From contig JANTQA010000057.1 of NCBI GenBank assembly GCA_027625915.1, forward strand, positions 3,534,001 to 3,598,000: a stretch of 64,000 nt of DNA, read 5' to 3'. The stretch is from Anaeramoeba flamelloides (taxonomy: Eukaryota > Metamonada > Anaeramoebidae). The notes under the pieces were generated by a model. It was given only the letters and a program-made list of their open reading frames with translations, was not told where the DNA came from and did no database searches. The position numbers were made by a program, and so were the translations under genes. Shown piece after piece: positions 12,301-25,280 of this stretch. Position 1 is the stretch's first letter, and each line of letters begins with the position of its first letter.

Positions 12301-15300
12301 ATAATAAAATAATTTTGGAATAAAATAATTTTTTTTTTTTGAATTTTATTATGGGTAAAAATTTGAAAAAAATATTTGTGGAAATTGAATATATCAACTT
12401 CTAAATTAAAACATATATTGGAAAATAATTTTTGATCTATTGTCTCTAATTTCAATAATATTGCTTATTTTATTTCTAGATTTTAAAAAGCTAAAAATTA
12501 AAAAATCGTTAAAATTAAATAAAAAAATCAAATATTAATCTGACAAGAACAGTTTTACAAATAATTTGAATTAAAAAAATTATATGTTGAAAAAACTTTT
12601 AAATTTTATAATGAAAAAAACTATTATTGTTTTCTCAAATTTATTTTATATTTTTTTTTTATCGAAAAATTATTTATAATCAAAAATATATATTGCTATT
12701 GAATGGTAATCAATAGATAAAAAAAATTTTCTATTTGATGTCAAAATATCTTTTGTAATGAATAAATTATTTATTAAAGTATTTTAGGTCATGTTAGGGC
12801 GCAAAGGCCACCAAAAAAATTTCCAGTAAAGTATGATGTGTTTTAATCATAAAAACTACGAGGTTTTTGATGTTTTTTATAAACTTTTCAAAAATTTTTT
12901 TTTTTACAAAATTTCGATGAAAAATAATAAAATCACAAGAACCAAGAAAAATTTTTCCAATGTTGAAATTTTTTTTTCAAGCTATTTTTTTAATGTAGGT
13001 TCCTATACAATTTTTAATTATAAAATTTTCTTTCCTAAGATAATTTTTTTTAAAATTTATATATCTTTGAATCTTTTCATAACAATCACATTAAAAAATT
13101 TATACAAAGGTAATTAGAATATTTTTAGGGTTCTAAGGGATATATACTGAAAAGTTTAATTTTAAAATTTATTTTTTTTTCCAGTTCATCATTTTATTTC
13201 AAATATCAAAGACTTTTATCTATTCACTTAAATCAAAACTTCTCAAAAAAAAAAAACAATTGGCAATAATTTTTTTTGTTAACAATACACAAGTATTTTT
13301 GGTTAAAAAATGTATTAAATCAAGTATTAAAAAGCCAATATTACTCCCTATTAAAACTCTTTATTTGAAAATCAATTTAATTTCAAATCACAGAAATCAA
13401 ATAATATTCAAGTTTCCAATAATTTCAAAGTTTATCATTTTGAATGCACCTTTCTATCACTAATTCAGAATTAGTAAAACGTCAAAATAACTGAATTGAC
13501 TTGCGAGAAATAAAAATCAAAAAGCAATCAAAACTTGAGATTCGGGTTTCTATGATTTCTGTGATTTCTGTGATTTCTGTTTTTCAAAAAGTAATGAAAA
13601 TATTATGTTTTCTTCTTTTTAATTTTTAGAATAAAGATCTTCAAATATCTTTGTTGTTTTATGATTTTAAGGTTTGGTTTGACAAGGTAATTAAACTTGG
13701 TTAAACTAGAAAAATGACAAAAAAAATTTTTGTTTTTCAAAATTATTTTATAAAGTTTTTGAAAAACAATTTATGCAGATCTTCGTGCTTTTTCAATTTT
13801 AGTGTTCTGGATTAAAGTTAATTTATGAAGGTATTTTGTTGAATTTTCTCTGAAAAAATAATTACATTTTCTTATAAATTTTCTCTTTACTTTTGAACAA
13901 TAAGAAAGTCTGACAAATTGAAGAAGAGATTAAAAAAAGCTTCTAGATATTTCAAATTTGCTATTTTATGTTCAAAAAGAAAGGAAAATTCTAACTTTGA
14001 GTTTTTCAACTTTATTTTCACTTTGAAACTTTTGGAACATTAACCAAGAGAATTTATTATCTTTTTGGCTTTTTTATAATAGTTCCGAAGAGAGAATCTA
14101 TTGAAAGAATTTGTTATTGGTATTCAATGTAAACTTTATCATTGTAAAGTCAACTTCTAAAATGAAAAAGTAATGTATTTTAAATTTATTCTTCGCAAAA
14201 TTCAAATCAAGATTTTTAATTTTATTTAAAAACAAGTATACTTCCTATCTTTTCTAATAAAATTAAAATCAAGATATCTTAATTCTATTTACCTTAAGTT
14301 TATTTTCTGAATTCTTTTTGGCTGTGGTGGTGCTTTTTTTAAAATATAACATTCTCTAAATATACCAAAATATTTAATTTTCAAAATTTGTACAAAAAAA
14401 ATTGTAATAAAACGCAAATCAGATTTTTTTGGATTATTTTTATGGTTTGAAAAAGATTCAATTGAAAAAAAATAATGAAAAAGATCTAAAAAAAATAAAA
14501 TAACAAAATATTTGGAATATTATCTCCTTAATATTAATTATTGTATATCCAACCAATTAAAACAATAATAGGAATTGCCACAATTTGTAATTTCAAAAGT
14601 TATTTCAACGACGGTTGATGACGCCAAAAGAGATTGGCCTGAAGAGTTTCCAAAATTTTTTACAAATATTGAAGATTTGATTGATGATAGTAAAACAACA
14701 ATTATTGGACTTCAATTATTGAAAACCACACTCGAAGAATTTGTTTCATCAAAAACAGACATTTCATCAAAAAGACAATTACAGCTCAATGAAAGTTTAA
14801 ATTCACAAATTACACAAATAATGAAATTATTATACAATTTATTAATATGGGTATTTGAACATTGTGAATCTAACGAAAATTTAAAATCAAATGAAAATGA
14901 AATTTTTACTTTATCTCTACAGAAAATGGGGTTATTTAATATTATTATACCTGAAGATTTAATTGAAATGTGCACATTAATTTTTGGTAAATTTTTCGTT
15001 TTTTGATCTTTTTATTTGAATAGAAAAACAAATTAATATTAATTAAATTAGAAATTTTTAATTTTTTAGTTGATTAGTTATCAAAGGTTAATGATTTTAT
15101 CAATGTAAAAATTTTAAAGTATTATTGATAAATAAATTAAATGTAAAATTATGAAAAGTCAAAAATAGCTTTGTAAAAAATTCAAACAGCTTAAAATGAT
15201 TACACACGTCAAATGTTTTTATTTTTGAAGTTTAATAGAGGTTTTGATGATATCTATGCATTAATTCACGAACAAGTTACAAAAATCCCGATAATTTCTA

Positions 15301-16537
15301 TCAAATCGTCATAAAGTTACAAAAATCTCGATATTCAATATTATCATGATAAAATAACAAATCGCGATATTCTATAAAATCACGATAATTATTTAAAAAT
15401 CGCGATAAATGCCAAAATATAGCAATAAAATAGTTTTCGAGATATAATAGTTGATGGGTTTTGGGTTAATTCAGCAATATTTTAACAATGAAATTTTTTT
15501 TTGATCAAAAAACAGATTATGTGAAAAAAAGTTATTCTTTGAAAAAACAACAAAAAAGATACTTGATTCAATCAAGGATCAGATCAAAGAGTTTTATTGT
15601 ATTTTCTTGCGATTTGGTTGACAAACCTATCTATCCTTTTAGATCAACAACAATAATAACTAAAGATAAATAAATAGTTTTTCAGTCAATCATGGTGTTG
15701 TAAATTGCCTTGAATAAGAGAGCTTCTAAAACAACCAACCTTTCACATGTTCTTTAAAGAATGTGTTCTTGGTTTAAAAAATTTTTGGAATATTCTATGA
15801 AAGCTGAAATAGTTGGATAACTTTTCAAAAAGCTTTCTCAATGACCTAGCCACATTATCACCAATTATTAAGTTTGTTTGTACAATTGTTTTCTTCCCCT
15901 TATTCTTCTTCTATGTGTATCTTTGTATTGAACAGAAAACAAAACTAGAGTTTTGAGGGTTTTTTTGTTCAATCACCAATAAGAAGGAAAATTACTCTTG
16001 ATTCTTTTTGGTTAATCAACCTGTGAGGGTAATAACTCCATTTTGAAAAAACACATCTTTTTTAGATTCAAGTGTATTGTTGAAAACGGTTATTATTTAT
16101 TTGATCATAAAATTTGTTTGAGATTTTATATTTTGTTAAAAAAACAAAAAGAAAAAAAATTTTTTTTTCCATTACAAACAATCTCATTCAGTTTATAAAA
16201 ATTTTCTGTATTTCAAAACTTTCAAACACTTGAAGACAATTCACAACACTTGTAAACAATTCAAACACTTTCTAACATTTTTAAAGTGGAAAAGCGTTGT
16301 ATAAAGTCTCAAGGCTTTGTACAAGTCAAGAGATTTTTTTAAGGTGATTTCAAAAAAATAATTTTTTCTTTTTTTAGCGATAATTATTTTATCTGGATAA
16401 TGTGGAATATAGCTATTTTATGATTTTTTATGATAAAGTAGGACTAATCGCGATTTTTTGAATATTATCGCGAATTAATTGCTAATATCATGATAATATA
16501 TGTTATCATCAAAACCTCTAATATATTTATATATGTA

Positions 16538-16592
<55 letters not shown>

Positions 16593-19500
16593 CTGTCAAA
16601 AACTTCTTTATATTAATTGAAATCATTAATTTATCCCTTTTTTTTTAATTAATAAAAATATTTAAAAACAAAATAAAGCTCAAGACAAGAAAAAAATAAA
16701 AAAGATATAAAACAAAGAATATGTAATCGAAAATAAAAATAAAAAGAATTAATTGATATTTATTAATATGAACTTTACCTATTTAAAGGGGTAGCAAGAT
16801 CTAATGTTACAAAAAAACTAGATTTCTCAAAAAAACTTTTTTTTCATCATTTAATAACAATGAAAATGAGATAGGTCATTTCAAATAATTGTGTACATAA
16901 TTTTCCATCCAGAATTTCCTTTAATTATGAAAATCTTATTAAGAAATAAAAAGGATATTAACTTCAATAATAAGAATTGTAGGTATTAAATGTGTTTAGA
17001 TGTGTTTTTTATCTTACTCTTTTTCATGTTAAAAATTAAGGGGGTAAGTACATTTTCGCAAATTTTAAGTGCAACAGTTTATATTATACTTGCTATAAGT
17101 TAATACCAGTAGAAATCAGAACTACACATTTCAAAATTAATTAGGGTAATTATTTAATTAATTTTGGTTCTCGGACAAATCTACTCTCGACACCTTCAAA
17201 TACCGATACCTTAAATTACTCTAATAGATTTATCTTTTTTAATTTAAAAATAAAACTTTGGGACTAAAAAGAAAGATCCATAAGAGGAAAATAAATAACG
17301 AAAAAAGTTTTGATTTAGGTATTCTTATTCATTGGTTCTTCTCATTTACTCATAAGACATTATTGTTTGCTTTCACCTAAAAGTTTTTGATCCATAATAA
17401 ATTTAGTCTTCATTTTATAAATTATAATGAATAGTCTAATTCCAAGAATTTATTTGTTAAATAGGTTTTTTATTTGGGATCGTAAGGAGTACATCTGTAT
17501 TTGATCAGAATAATTCTAAATAAATTTTTTAACAATAAAAAATGAAAAAACAAAAATATTTTTGAAGTTATTTAATATTACTGATTATTTACCGGTATAG
17601 AATTAATTTGAGAGTAAAATTAAAAAAAAACATACCAAAAAACTTGAATCAATCTCTAGAAATTATTGCTTAAGGTTAGAAATTATCAAAGTTCATTTTA
17701 AAATTATTGTTTTTTTTACCACTTTGAGAAATCACAAAATCAATTTATTAAAATCGAATTAATAGTTTGTTATTTGAAGATATTTTTCCAGATGAAAAAA
17801 ATAGTGTAACTTTTTAATTTAACAATTTGAAAAAAGAAACAATTTATAAAGTCTGAAACATTTTTTTTCTTTTATATTTTTTTTTATGGCAAATTGGAAA
17901 CTATGAGCGCCAACTCATATGATCTATGTGCTTTCAAATATAAATTCAATTTAAGGGAGTAGGTACATTTTACCAACTTTTGAATGCCACATTTTATGTG
18001 AAATTGAAGAATTCAAATCCATTCTTTAACTAAATACATTAACATCTAAATAAAAATGAAAGTGGAATATATATCTTAGTATAATATATTTGCATACCAA
18101 TTAAAAAAATAGAAAGTAAAATAATGAAAATATTTGATCAAGAAAAAATAAATAAAAATCATTTAGTTATCATTCTTATGTGTAAACATTTGACACAATT
18201 ACTTCTTCTTTACTTGGTTTTATATTTAATTCTTCGGTGAAAAACTTTTTTGTTTGAAAAATTTTTGTGAAACAAATAAATTACTTAATATTTCTAAAGA
18301 ATTTTCCAAAATGAATTTTATTACAATTTTCATTTAATATATCTAATTTAGATTGGGTTCAAGAAAATAGGATATTTTTTTTAAAATACCTCTTCAGAAA
18401 GATAGATTTCTTGGATGTCTTTGTTTGATCTTAAAATGATTTATTTTTTAATCAATTTGAAAATCCAAAATACTTCTTAATGTTGCTTTCATTTTTTTAG
18501 CCGGATTTTCTTTTTCTTTGAGTTGAACTTTTTCTAGTTGTTTTTTAATTTGAATAATTCAATTCTTTTCCTTTAATCTTTGAAGTTATGTTCTTTTTTT
18601 TTGCTTAGTTTTATCAAAATATTTGAAAAAAGAATTTTGAAAACAAATTTGTAAAAAAAGATTCTGTTAAATACTAATAAATATGAATATTGGCGAGAAA
18701 TACAAGGTAATCTTTTGTTTGTTCCCATTCAAATTAAGAAGATAAAGAAGAAACTAATCGACTAAAATATAATTTGGTTGCAATTTTTTTTATTTCATTC
18801 TTGATTTTAACAAGTTTAATGGAAAGATTGATCTTTCGTGTTTGGTAATTATAAAACACAAAAAGATTTTTTCAAAGACACACCTTTTCTCATGTCTATT
18901 TTATTTGTTTGTTATTTGATTAATTTCAAAGATTTACCTCAACACATTTCTCAGATCCAAAACCAAATAAAATAAAACCAAAAATTGAAACAAAAAAAAG
19001 ATTTCTAAAAAATTAAAGATTCAACTCTGATTTGCTTTGTGTTCGTTTTCTTTTCACAAATAGAATAGTGAGTGATATTTTGGTTTCAAAGTTTCAATAT
19101 CTCTAACACTCAAAAAATCATTTTTCACCAAGGTTGTTGTTGCAATTAAAAATATTCAAAAATGGGAAAATGTGCTTACTTCATTAATAAAAAAAATATT
19201 ATTGAATTTAAAAATACAGGAATATATTTGAGGCAGATCGAACTATTTGCAAAAAAGCTGCTCAAATATTTATTTTAAAATACCTTTATTAAAATTAATT
19301 CTAATAAAACTATCTCAATATATAAAATTGTCAAGAATCATCATCGTTTCTCAATAATAATCCACTTTGTTTGTTTGTCTGACATTACTTTAATAAAATA
19401 GATACCAAAGTTTCTGATCTTGATTTTATATGATATTTCTGAAGGGGTAAAAATTGGTGATTTTTTTATACTTTTTGATCAAAAAAATCATTTCCATGAT

Positions 19501-22500
19501 TTTCTTTAGTCCCGACAAAACTTCCGAAATAGAATGAAACAATTATAACTGTATTTGATTATTTTAAAAAATTCATTTGGATCCTTACCATATTTCCAAT
19601 TTTTTATTGAAATTTATCTTATCTCATTTTTTCACCAAAAAAAGTACCAATTTTTTTTTTTTTATTTTTGGAAATATTCCATCCAACATATTTTGAAATA
19701 AAAACAATGGGTGTTGATTCGATGAGTATTAATATTCCTCTTAATTTGATATTACTAATTAACCAATAGAGCAATAAAAAAAAGTGGATTTTATATGAAA
19801 TATAAAAAAAATACCTCACTTTTTTGTAAATACCTTACAAAATGATCAAAAACAAAATTCTTTTTCATATTTGTAATGTTATCCATTAAAATTTATTTAG
19901 ATAAGACTTTAAGAGTATAAATTAGAATCAAAAATTTCTTTGGCTTTTCTTGAAAAACAATTTTAAAAATAAAAAAAAAATTAAAAATAAACTTTACTAA
20001 TGATAACATCAATAACAAAAAAAAAACAAAACCATGGAAATAAAAAAAAACTAAAACAAAAACAAAACTAAAACAACAACAAAACTAAAAAAAAACCATA
20101 ACAAACAACACTAAAATAATAGAATGCTTAATAAATTGTTTTTCTTGGCTTGATTTAAATAGTTATTTAAAAATTGAATTAATTGAAATCCTATGTAAAT
20201 ATTGCTTTGTTATTGATAAATATAGGAAAATATCAAGCCAATCGTTATCTTGCATTGTTCAGATTTTGACGAGAAAGTATTTACCAACTGATGAACAATT
20301 TATTCCCAATATTTTTTCATTAATTTATATCTTAATTAATTCATTTTTAGAAAACGAAGATTTAATTGAACGGTGTACGTATATCTATATTCATTATTTA
20401 CTCCATTCAATTGAATTAATTCTGTCTATTTATTTAACGAGATTGGAAAATAACAATTTAGAAATTCAGGAATTTTTAAACATTTTTTTCAAATTCCAAA
20501 CGTATTTTTCATTTCAAATAAAGGGCAAGCAGAATAAGCAAGAAGAATTAGATGAAATTAAGGGCAACAATGAATTATTTTTGTGTTGTGTGGATGTGTG
20601 GAAATCTTTTTATGATGCATGCTTATTAACAAAGCCTACTTGTACGAATATTAATTCTTCAATTAATAATAATAATAATAATAGCATTGTGAATAAAAAT
20701 AATAAATTAATAAATAGCAACAACAATAATAATAAACTGAATTTAGTGAAAAAATATTCTGAAGGCTTTTTAGAAGTCAATTCCTATTTTTTATCTAAAA
20801 TTAGTTTAATATGCCTTGACGAAGAATCATTCAATGATCACGATGAACTTGAAACTTTTATTAATAAAATTAAAGAATTTTCAATTCAAATAGCGTTTGA
20901 GTTTCCAAATCCTGTCTTATCAAAACTCTACGAATTATTTGAAGAAAATTATGAAAGGTTTATCCAGTTACCACAAAGCATTAACAAAATATCGACACTA
21001 TCCGAAGAGGAGCAATTAATTATGCAAGTGACTGTCCACGATTTAGTAATTTGGATTGATTTGTTTGGCTCCTTAAATGAGATCTTCCTGAGCAATTTCT
21101 TAGATATGGTCGAGCCCGGGCTTACGTTTATCGAAAAAATAATCGAAATTATTTCCGTTTCCATCCAAATGAAGTCATATGCCATTGACGATAAATTGAC
21201 AAAGGTGATCATTAGCTCGTTTTTAACTTTATCATTATTTACTCCTTGGATTTCGAAATTAACCGAAATAGCATTATCCAAAAATTATTCCATTATTAAT
21301 CGCGATCATATTATTACATTTTTTGAAAAAACCATTTCAATAATTCTGTCGACCTTTAATACAGAGGTTCCCAAGCAGTTATTAGAATCCTCAATAATTT
21401 TTCTCAATAAGCTTTCAATAAATTCCAGATCGGCAGAATTAATCGGACAAGAGCCAATACAGGAATTAATTCAAAATTGCTTCACAATAACGGTTGATTT
21501 TGATATTGCGAACCAGACACTAATTTATGTTTCTTTAACCAATTTGCTGCTTTTGCCCCTCAACAATTTACCCGAGATTGACCAATGCTGGGAAGAAAGG
21601 AGTTTACAATTTACCAAGCTCATAAATCCGATTCTGGAATCTTTTAATACAATCAAATTCGATATCAAGTTTATCAGTAAAGAAAAAAACAATATATTAA
21701 GGATCTTTTCCATATTCACAGGCATTATAGATTCACTGAAGAAGGCGAACAAGAAATCCAGATCCATTTTTTTTGAGATTGTGACAATTGAGCTGTTCAA
21801 CGCCACTTTTGAAATCCTATCCAATCAAATTCTGGATTTCGATATCTCCCTGGCAATCGTAAAATTGTTCGATGTCAGCTTGCAGGTATTATTATTTAAA
21901 TTTGAATCGCAATATATCATTGAAAAAATTAATACCATATTATTGTACTTTGAATCCTTCCCCGTACTGCAAAATGTCGAACAATTATCCCAGGATTCCA
22001 CAATAATCTCTTTACTGTGCAAGGTTCTAAAAATGTTGACCGAGTTATTAAATAGAACTCGGAGATCCGATTATCAGAAGCTTACACCAAGTGTCACACA
22101 ATTTATAATTAGCCAATATTCAAACATGTCCAACAATTTTGAATTTTTGCCAATCTCTTTGCAGTTGGAAATTTATACATTAGTCTATACTTTAATCCTG
22201 GAAAAATGGAATTATTTTAATTCTCAAAATAATCAATTTACCATACAAGTCTCGAATCAAAGCCTATTGCCGAACGAACAATTTTCCATTTTGCTAAATA
22301 TTTTAATCAATTCTTTCGAAATTTCTAAAGAAATCAAAATAATTAAAGAAAATTTACTTTATTTCCAATCTTTAAACAAAATTAGAAAGATTTTCACTTC
22401 ACAATTGTTGACCTTTGAAATAATCTTCCAATTGCTATCCGCTTTCATAAATTTGATGGTCCAAAAAACTCACGTACTCTTGCACGACGATATCATTCAA

Positions 22501-22719
22501 ATTGTATTCACAATATCACAAATTGATTTCGAGTCAATCCTGCCAAATTTTATCCCAAAGTTTCTTGAAAATTATAATCATTTATTCCAAGAACAAAAAA
22601 AATTATTATTACAAAATTTCTCTTTTTTTAATGATTTGCCTAGTTTTAGGAATCAACTAAAAACTTTTGTTAATGATTTTGCTTATTTTTTAACAATAAA
22701 TAAAACTAATGAATTTTAA
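6367..22719 (+). CDS. XPO6: Exportin-6, five exons with two giant introns
   Basis: Exons 6367-6387, 6501-6582, 6705-6910, 14572-14986 and 20123-22719 join in phase to 1106 residues (human exportin-6 is about 1125), ending TAA. From memory of the human protein the alignment is nearly gap-free across every junction. TEIGKILMVFQNSQESYKY fits the human REIEELL stretch, DWPEEFPKFFTNIEDLI fits DWPMFYHDFFTNILQLI, LIFECLINCFSWLDL spans the 5.1-kb intron, LPLNNLPEIDQCW fits LPWPNLPENEQQW, and the end NDLPSFRNQLKTFVNDFAYF fits DLPSF..VNDLRYY. The family is an importin-beta-like HEAT-repeat RanGTP-dependent carrier that exports profilin-actin from the nucleus. The Exportin-1-like segment is at about residues 100-250. 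An Asn-rich insert lies at 20640-20745. The start is the first ATG of a 7-codon exon ending in a GTAAGT donor. Introns 1 and 2 are 113 and 122 nt; introns 3 and 4 are 7661 and 5136 nt. Confidence 0.9.
8735..10144 (+). repeat. TCGCGAT-rich inverted-repeat element, copy 1 (forward)
   Basis: About 1.4 kb. The left end is AGAGGTTTTGATGATA; the right end, inverted, is AGAGGATTTGACGATA. Both terminal zones (about 8750-8890 and 9850-10140) carry repeated TCGCGAT, ATCGTGAT and related motifs. The middle (9200-9560) matches the inverted copy at 15237-16519 at roughly 80% by eye. The 81-residue ORF at 9288-9533 lies inside; the corresponding frame in the other copy is only partly kept. A non-autonomous DNA transposon is the likeliest identity; the superfamily is not clear. 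Confidence 0.75.
10642..11193 (+). repeat. Family A MITE, copy 2
   Basis: A diverged copy: the left end has TAAACTCCAATTCAAATTTT; the right end has AACTGTGTGTAAAATTTTGG followed by AATTTTAGTTTA. The interior TGGTAAATTTGTTTAAATTC and TTAGATATCATTGAC match the family core. A second right-end-like stretch (ending GTTTTAACTGTGTTAAAA) occurs at about 11490-11605, suggesting a partial tandem copy or nested insertion. Confidence 0.6.
15237..16519 (-). repeat. TCGCGAT-rich inverted-repeat element, copy 2 (reverse)
   Basis: About 1.28 kb, the reverse orientation of the 8735-10144 element. The left end AGAGGTTTTGATGATATC and right end GTTATCATCAAAACCTCT form the terminal inverted repeat. TCGCGAT-type motifs cluster at 15290-15430 and 16375-16490. 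The 61-residue ORF at 15488-15673 lies inside and is not conserved as a frame in the other copy. The right end touches a TA/GA microsatellite. Confidence 0.78.
16520..16592. repeat. TA/TG/GA compound microsatellite
   Basis: A run of TA with a few TG units (about 16520-16572) passes directly into about ten GA units (16573-16592). It begins at the end of the inverted-repeat element, within exportin-6 intron 4. Confidence 0.9.
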
Positions 22720-23164
22720 TATAAATTATTTTATTTTTTTTTTTTTTTTTATTTGTTGAAAAATCTATTTGTATACGTGAAAATCATGGAATCGTTTATT
22801 ATTGTTGTGAAAAAAAAAATGGGAAAGTTCAAAAAAAGTGTGAATTTATTTTTTGTGAAATATTGAAAATTTTAATTGTGGAACATTAATAAAACTGATC
22901 AAAATTGCCAATATTTTATAATTTAAGAAGAATTCAAAAAACGAAAAAATAAATTGTAAGGGGTATAGTGTTTAACTTGTGGATTTCTGATAAAGTGGAT
23001 CATTTCATTTTTTTTTTTATTTAATAAAAAATCTTTTTGTTTTTCTCGATACCTTTATTTTTTGTAATTATTTTCTGTTATCTTTATAATTTTTTAGATA
23101 ATTTGTTCAATAACTAGGGTTTGATTTTATATTTTTTTAAAAATTTTGACCTGTTTAAGGGGTG

Positions 23165-23900
23165 GGCATTTACCAAGGTGAAGCCTAACATCAAATGATA
23201 TTGTTATTGAGTTTAAATCACATTAATGCGCCAGGGTTCGAAATGTCTCTAAAAAAAAATCAATTATTTAAGAAGTAATATTGTTTCATCACAGAAATTT
23301 AAAACGATCATTGTATTTGTAGAAACCCCCAACAATTTCAGAAAAAAAATCCATATATCACCAAACATTTGTGGGCTGAATTGATCAATATTCATACTTC
23401 AAGATTGCTAAATATCTTTCTTAAAAATTGTGGTGAAATGTAGATTAATCGCTCAAAAAATTCGAGTTTTTTTAATAAAAATTAAACAATATAATCTAAT
23501 AGATTTGTTTGATATTTTATTTCTGAAATATTGAAAACATATTGATATTACAATTAGCTTGATAAAATGGAAACAAAATGAATCAGTTTTAGGTTTTTAT
23601 GTTGATGGTTATTGAGTAAATCTTTGAAATTAAAAAATTATATAAATTATTACTCTGGAAGTTCTAAATCTGAATTATTAAATAACAGAATAATATAATT
23701 ATTTTGGATTTCTATTTTTACCATTTTGTCGAAAAAGTGAAACAGGAAAAAAAGTTCAACATTGGTTTTTAATTGGAAACCTTACTGAAAACGAAAAGTA
23801 AAATCAATTAAGAGAAGAAACCAATTAAGTTCAAATAATAATCCATTTTATTATTTTCAATTTTATCAACAAACACACTTTAAATCAGCAGTCTTATCAA
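23165..23900 (+). repeat. Family F dispersed repeat, copy 1
   Basis: Two blocks recur elsewhere. The block near 23325-23610 (CAACAATTTCAGAAAAAAAA, then AAATATCTTTCTTAAA, TATTTCTGAAATATTG and AATTAGCTT) recurs at about 47120-47385. The block near 23795-23900 (AATAATCCATTTTATTATTT) recurs at about 63745-63840. No terminal inverted repeat is evident, so the element type is unknown. Confidence 0.6.
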
Positions 23901-25159
23901 AATTCACTATGTGTTTTTGGAGATCTCAAAAAATAGTCAATTTTTTGAACAACTTTTGAATGAATTGTTCAATCAAAGAAAAAGCAATAACAAAAGGTAG
24001 TATTCTATAAAAACCGTTCTTGTGTTTAATTGCACCATTTTGTGTTTCATCCTTTATTTTTCTGATTTTCATTGATCTTATTAATTTTCCTTTTTATTTT
24101 CAGGATCTATTAATGTTCCGAATTTTCCCTGTTTCACTTTTTTTCCACACTGGTTAAATTGTTTGACAATGCTCTTGTTCAATTTTAGTGCGTTTTTAAC
24201 AGTGATAACATTTCAGTTGATTAACTTAAATTTCAATTCTCAATCATTGCTTAATTTAGGATTATTATTTCAACCAATATATATCACTAAAAAGAACCAA
24301 ATAAATAAATAAACTTCACAAATTACAAGAGATGATTTTAAGGCTATTGGCTAAAAGTCAAAAAAGAAAATAAAGAGCAAATTTTAGGATCATTTCTTTT
24401 TCCAAAAAAAAACTTGAAATATGATAAGAATCATTTTTGAACATTTAGAGAGATACAAAACAGTTTTTTAGAAAACCTTTGTATCTCAATTTGATTTTTT
24501 TTTGATCAAATCAAAAGATTTGGTAGTTGTGGATTTTTCTGACAAGTTTGTTTAAATTTGATTGGGTTAGTTCAAAAATAGGGAGATTGAAGTTGGAAGG
24601 CTGTAGAAAAATAGTTTGGTAAAATGTGCTCTTGTAAATACTGTTTGATTTGAAAAGTAAAGTTTTTCTAAACCGAATTTTTCATAAAGTATAAAATCAA
24701 ATTTGAAACAAACAGTTAAAAAAAAAAAAACACTCTTTCAAAAAAAAAAAAACCAGTAAAAAAAAATACAAAAAATTTTCAAAAGAACAAACAAAAAAAG
24801 TCAACACAGGCTTTTCAAACAACATTACGAGTTTTGTGGATTATTTTTTTTTTTTGATAAAGGAAAAGGACTGTTTTTCACAATGTTTTGAAGAGGATCA
24901 GTACCGAGAATTCAAATGATCCTATGAGTTTCTTTTATTTCTTTTCTTGAATAATTTCTTTTTAGAAGACCAATTCTAAAAGAAAAACATAATTCTGGAA
25001 AAAAAAAAAAAATCATATTATTTTACCAAATATCAACTATTCTACCAATAGAAATTATTTTTTAGAGAAAGTTTAACACTTTTACACAAATGTTCAATTT
25101 TTTATCAAAATGAAAAACTCAAAATCGCATATGTGTATTGGAATTATAAATCGGAACAA

Positions 25160-25280
25160 ATTTTCATTCTATTTTCCAGATTTTTCTTTCCTAAATTAAG
25201 TTTCAAAGAAGTAGGTTGTATGTAATCAGTGGCTCTATTTGAAAAAGGAAATTGAAAATAAAGTGAAATTGTTTACCATT
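25160..25280. repeat. Family D short hairpin repeat, copy 1
   Basis: A ~120-bp imperfect palindrome: the left arm AAATTTTCATTCTATTTTCC is the rough inverse of CTATTTGAAAAAGGAAATTG plus AAAATAAAGTGAAATTG on the right. A similar unit lies at about 56510-56635. Confidence 0.5.

Larger units (their letters stand above)
6911..14571 (+). other. Exportin-6 intron 3 (7.66 kb)
   Basis: The donor is GTTTGT after codon ACG and the acceptor is AATAG before GAA, phase 0. The flanking protein (FLLSKFT then ELPQFVISK) matches human exportin-6 with no residue missing, so nothing in between need be coding. It contains a long inverted-repeat element at 8735-10144, a family A MITE at about 10642-11193 and a right-end fragment of that family at about 11490-11605. 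It also has a triple GATTTCTGTG repeat near 13553-13580 and long AT-rich filler. Small ORFs here (7340-7558, 9288-9533, 10254-10457, 12833-13117, 13260-13463) show no family resemblance. Confidence 0.8.
14987..20122 (+). other. Exportin-6 intron 4 (5.14 kb)
   Basis: The donor GTAAAT leaves one base (G). The acceptor AATAG at 20118-20122 supplies AA, giving Glu and the continuous peptide LIFECLINCFSW, which matches human ALECLAHLFSW. It contains the inverted copy of the TCGCGAT-rich element (15237-16519), a TA/GA microsatellite beside it, a fragment near 19020-19115 shared with 37.1 kb, and an A/AAC-rich tract at about 20025-20110 just before the acceptor. Otherwise I see nothing coding. The small ORF beginning at 18683 and followed by GTAATC is not supported by any continuation. 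Confidence 0.8.

Noticed and set aside
13550-13585. GATTTCTGTG triple repeat as the start of a CRISPR-like or satellite array
   Set aside because: Only three short units with no spacers; a simple tandem repeat.
18683-18706. MNIGEKYK followed by GTAATC as the first exon of a kinase-like gene
   Set aside because: No kinase motif follows in any frame within reach, and the site lies inside a well-supported exportin-6 intron.
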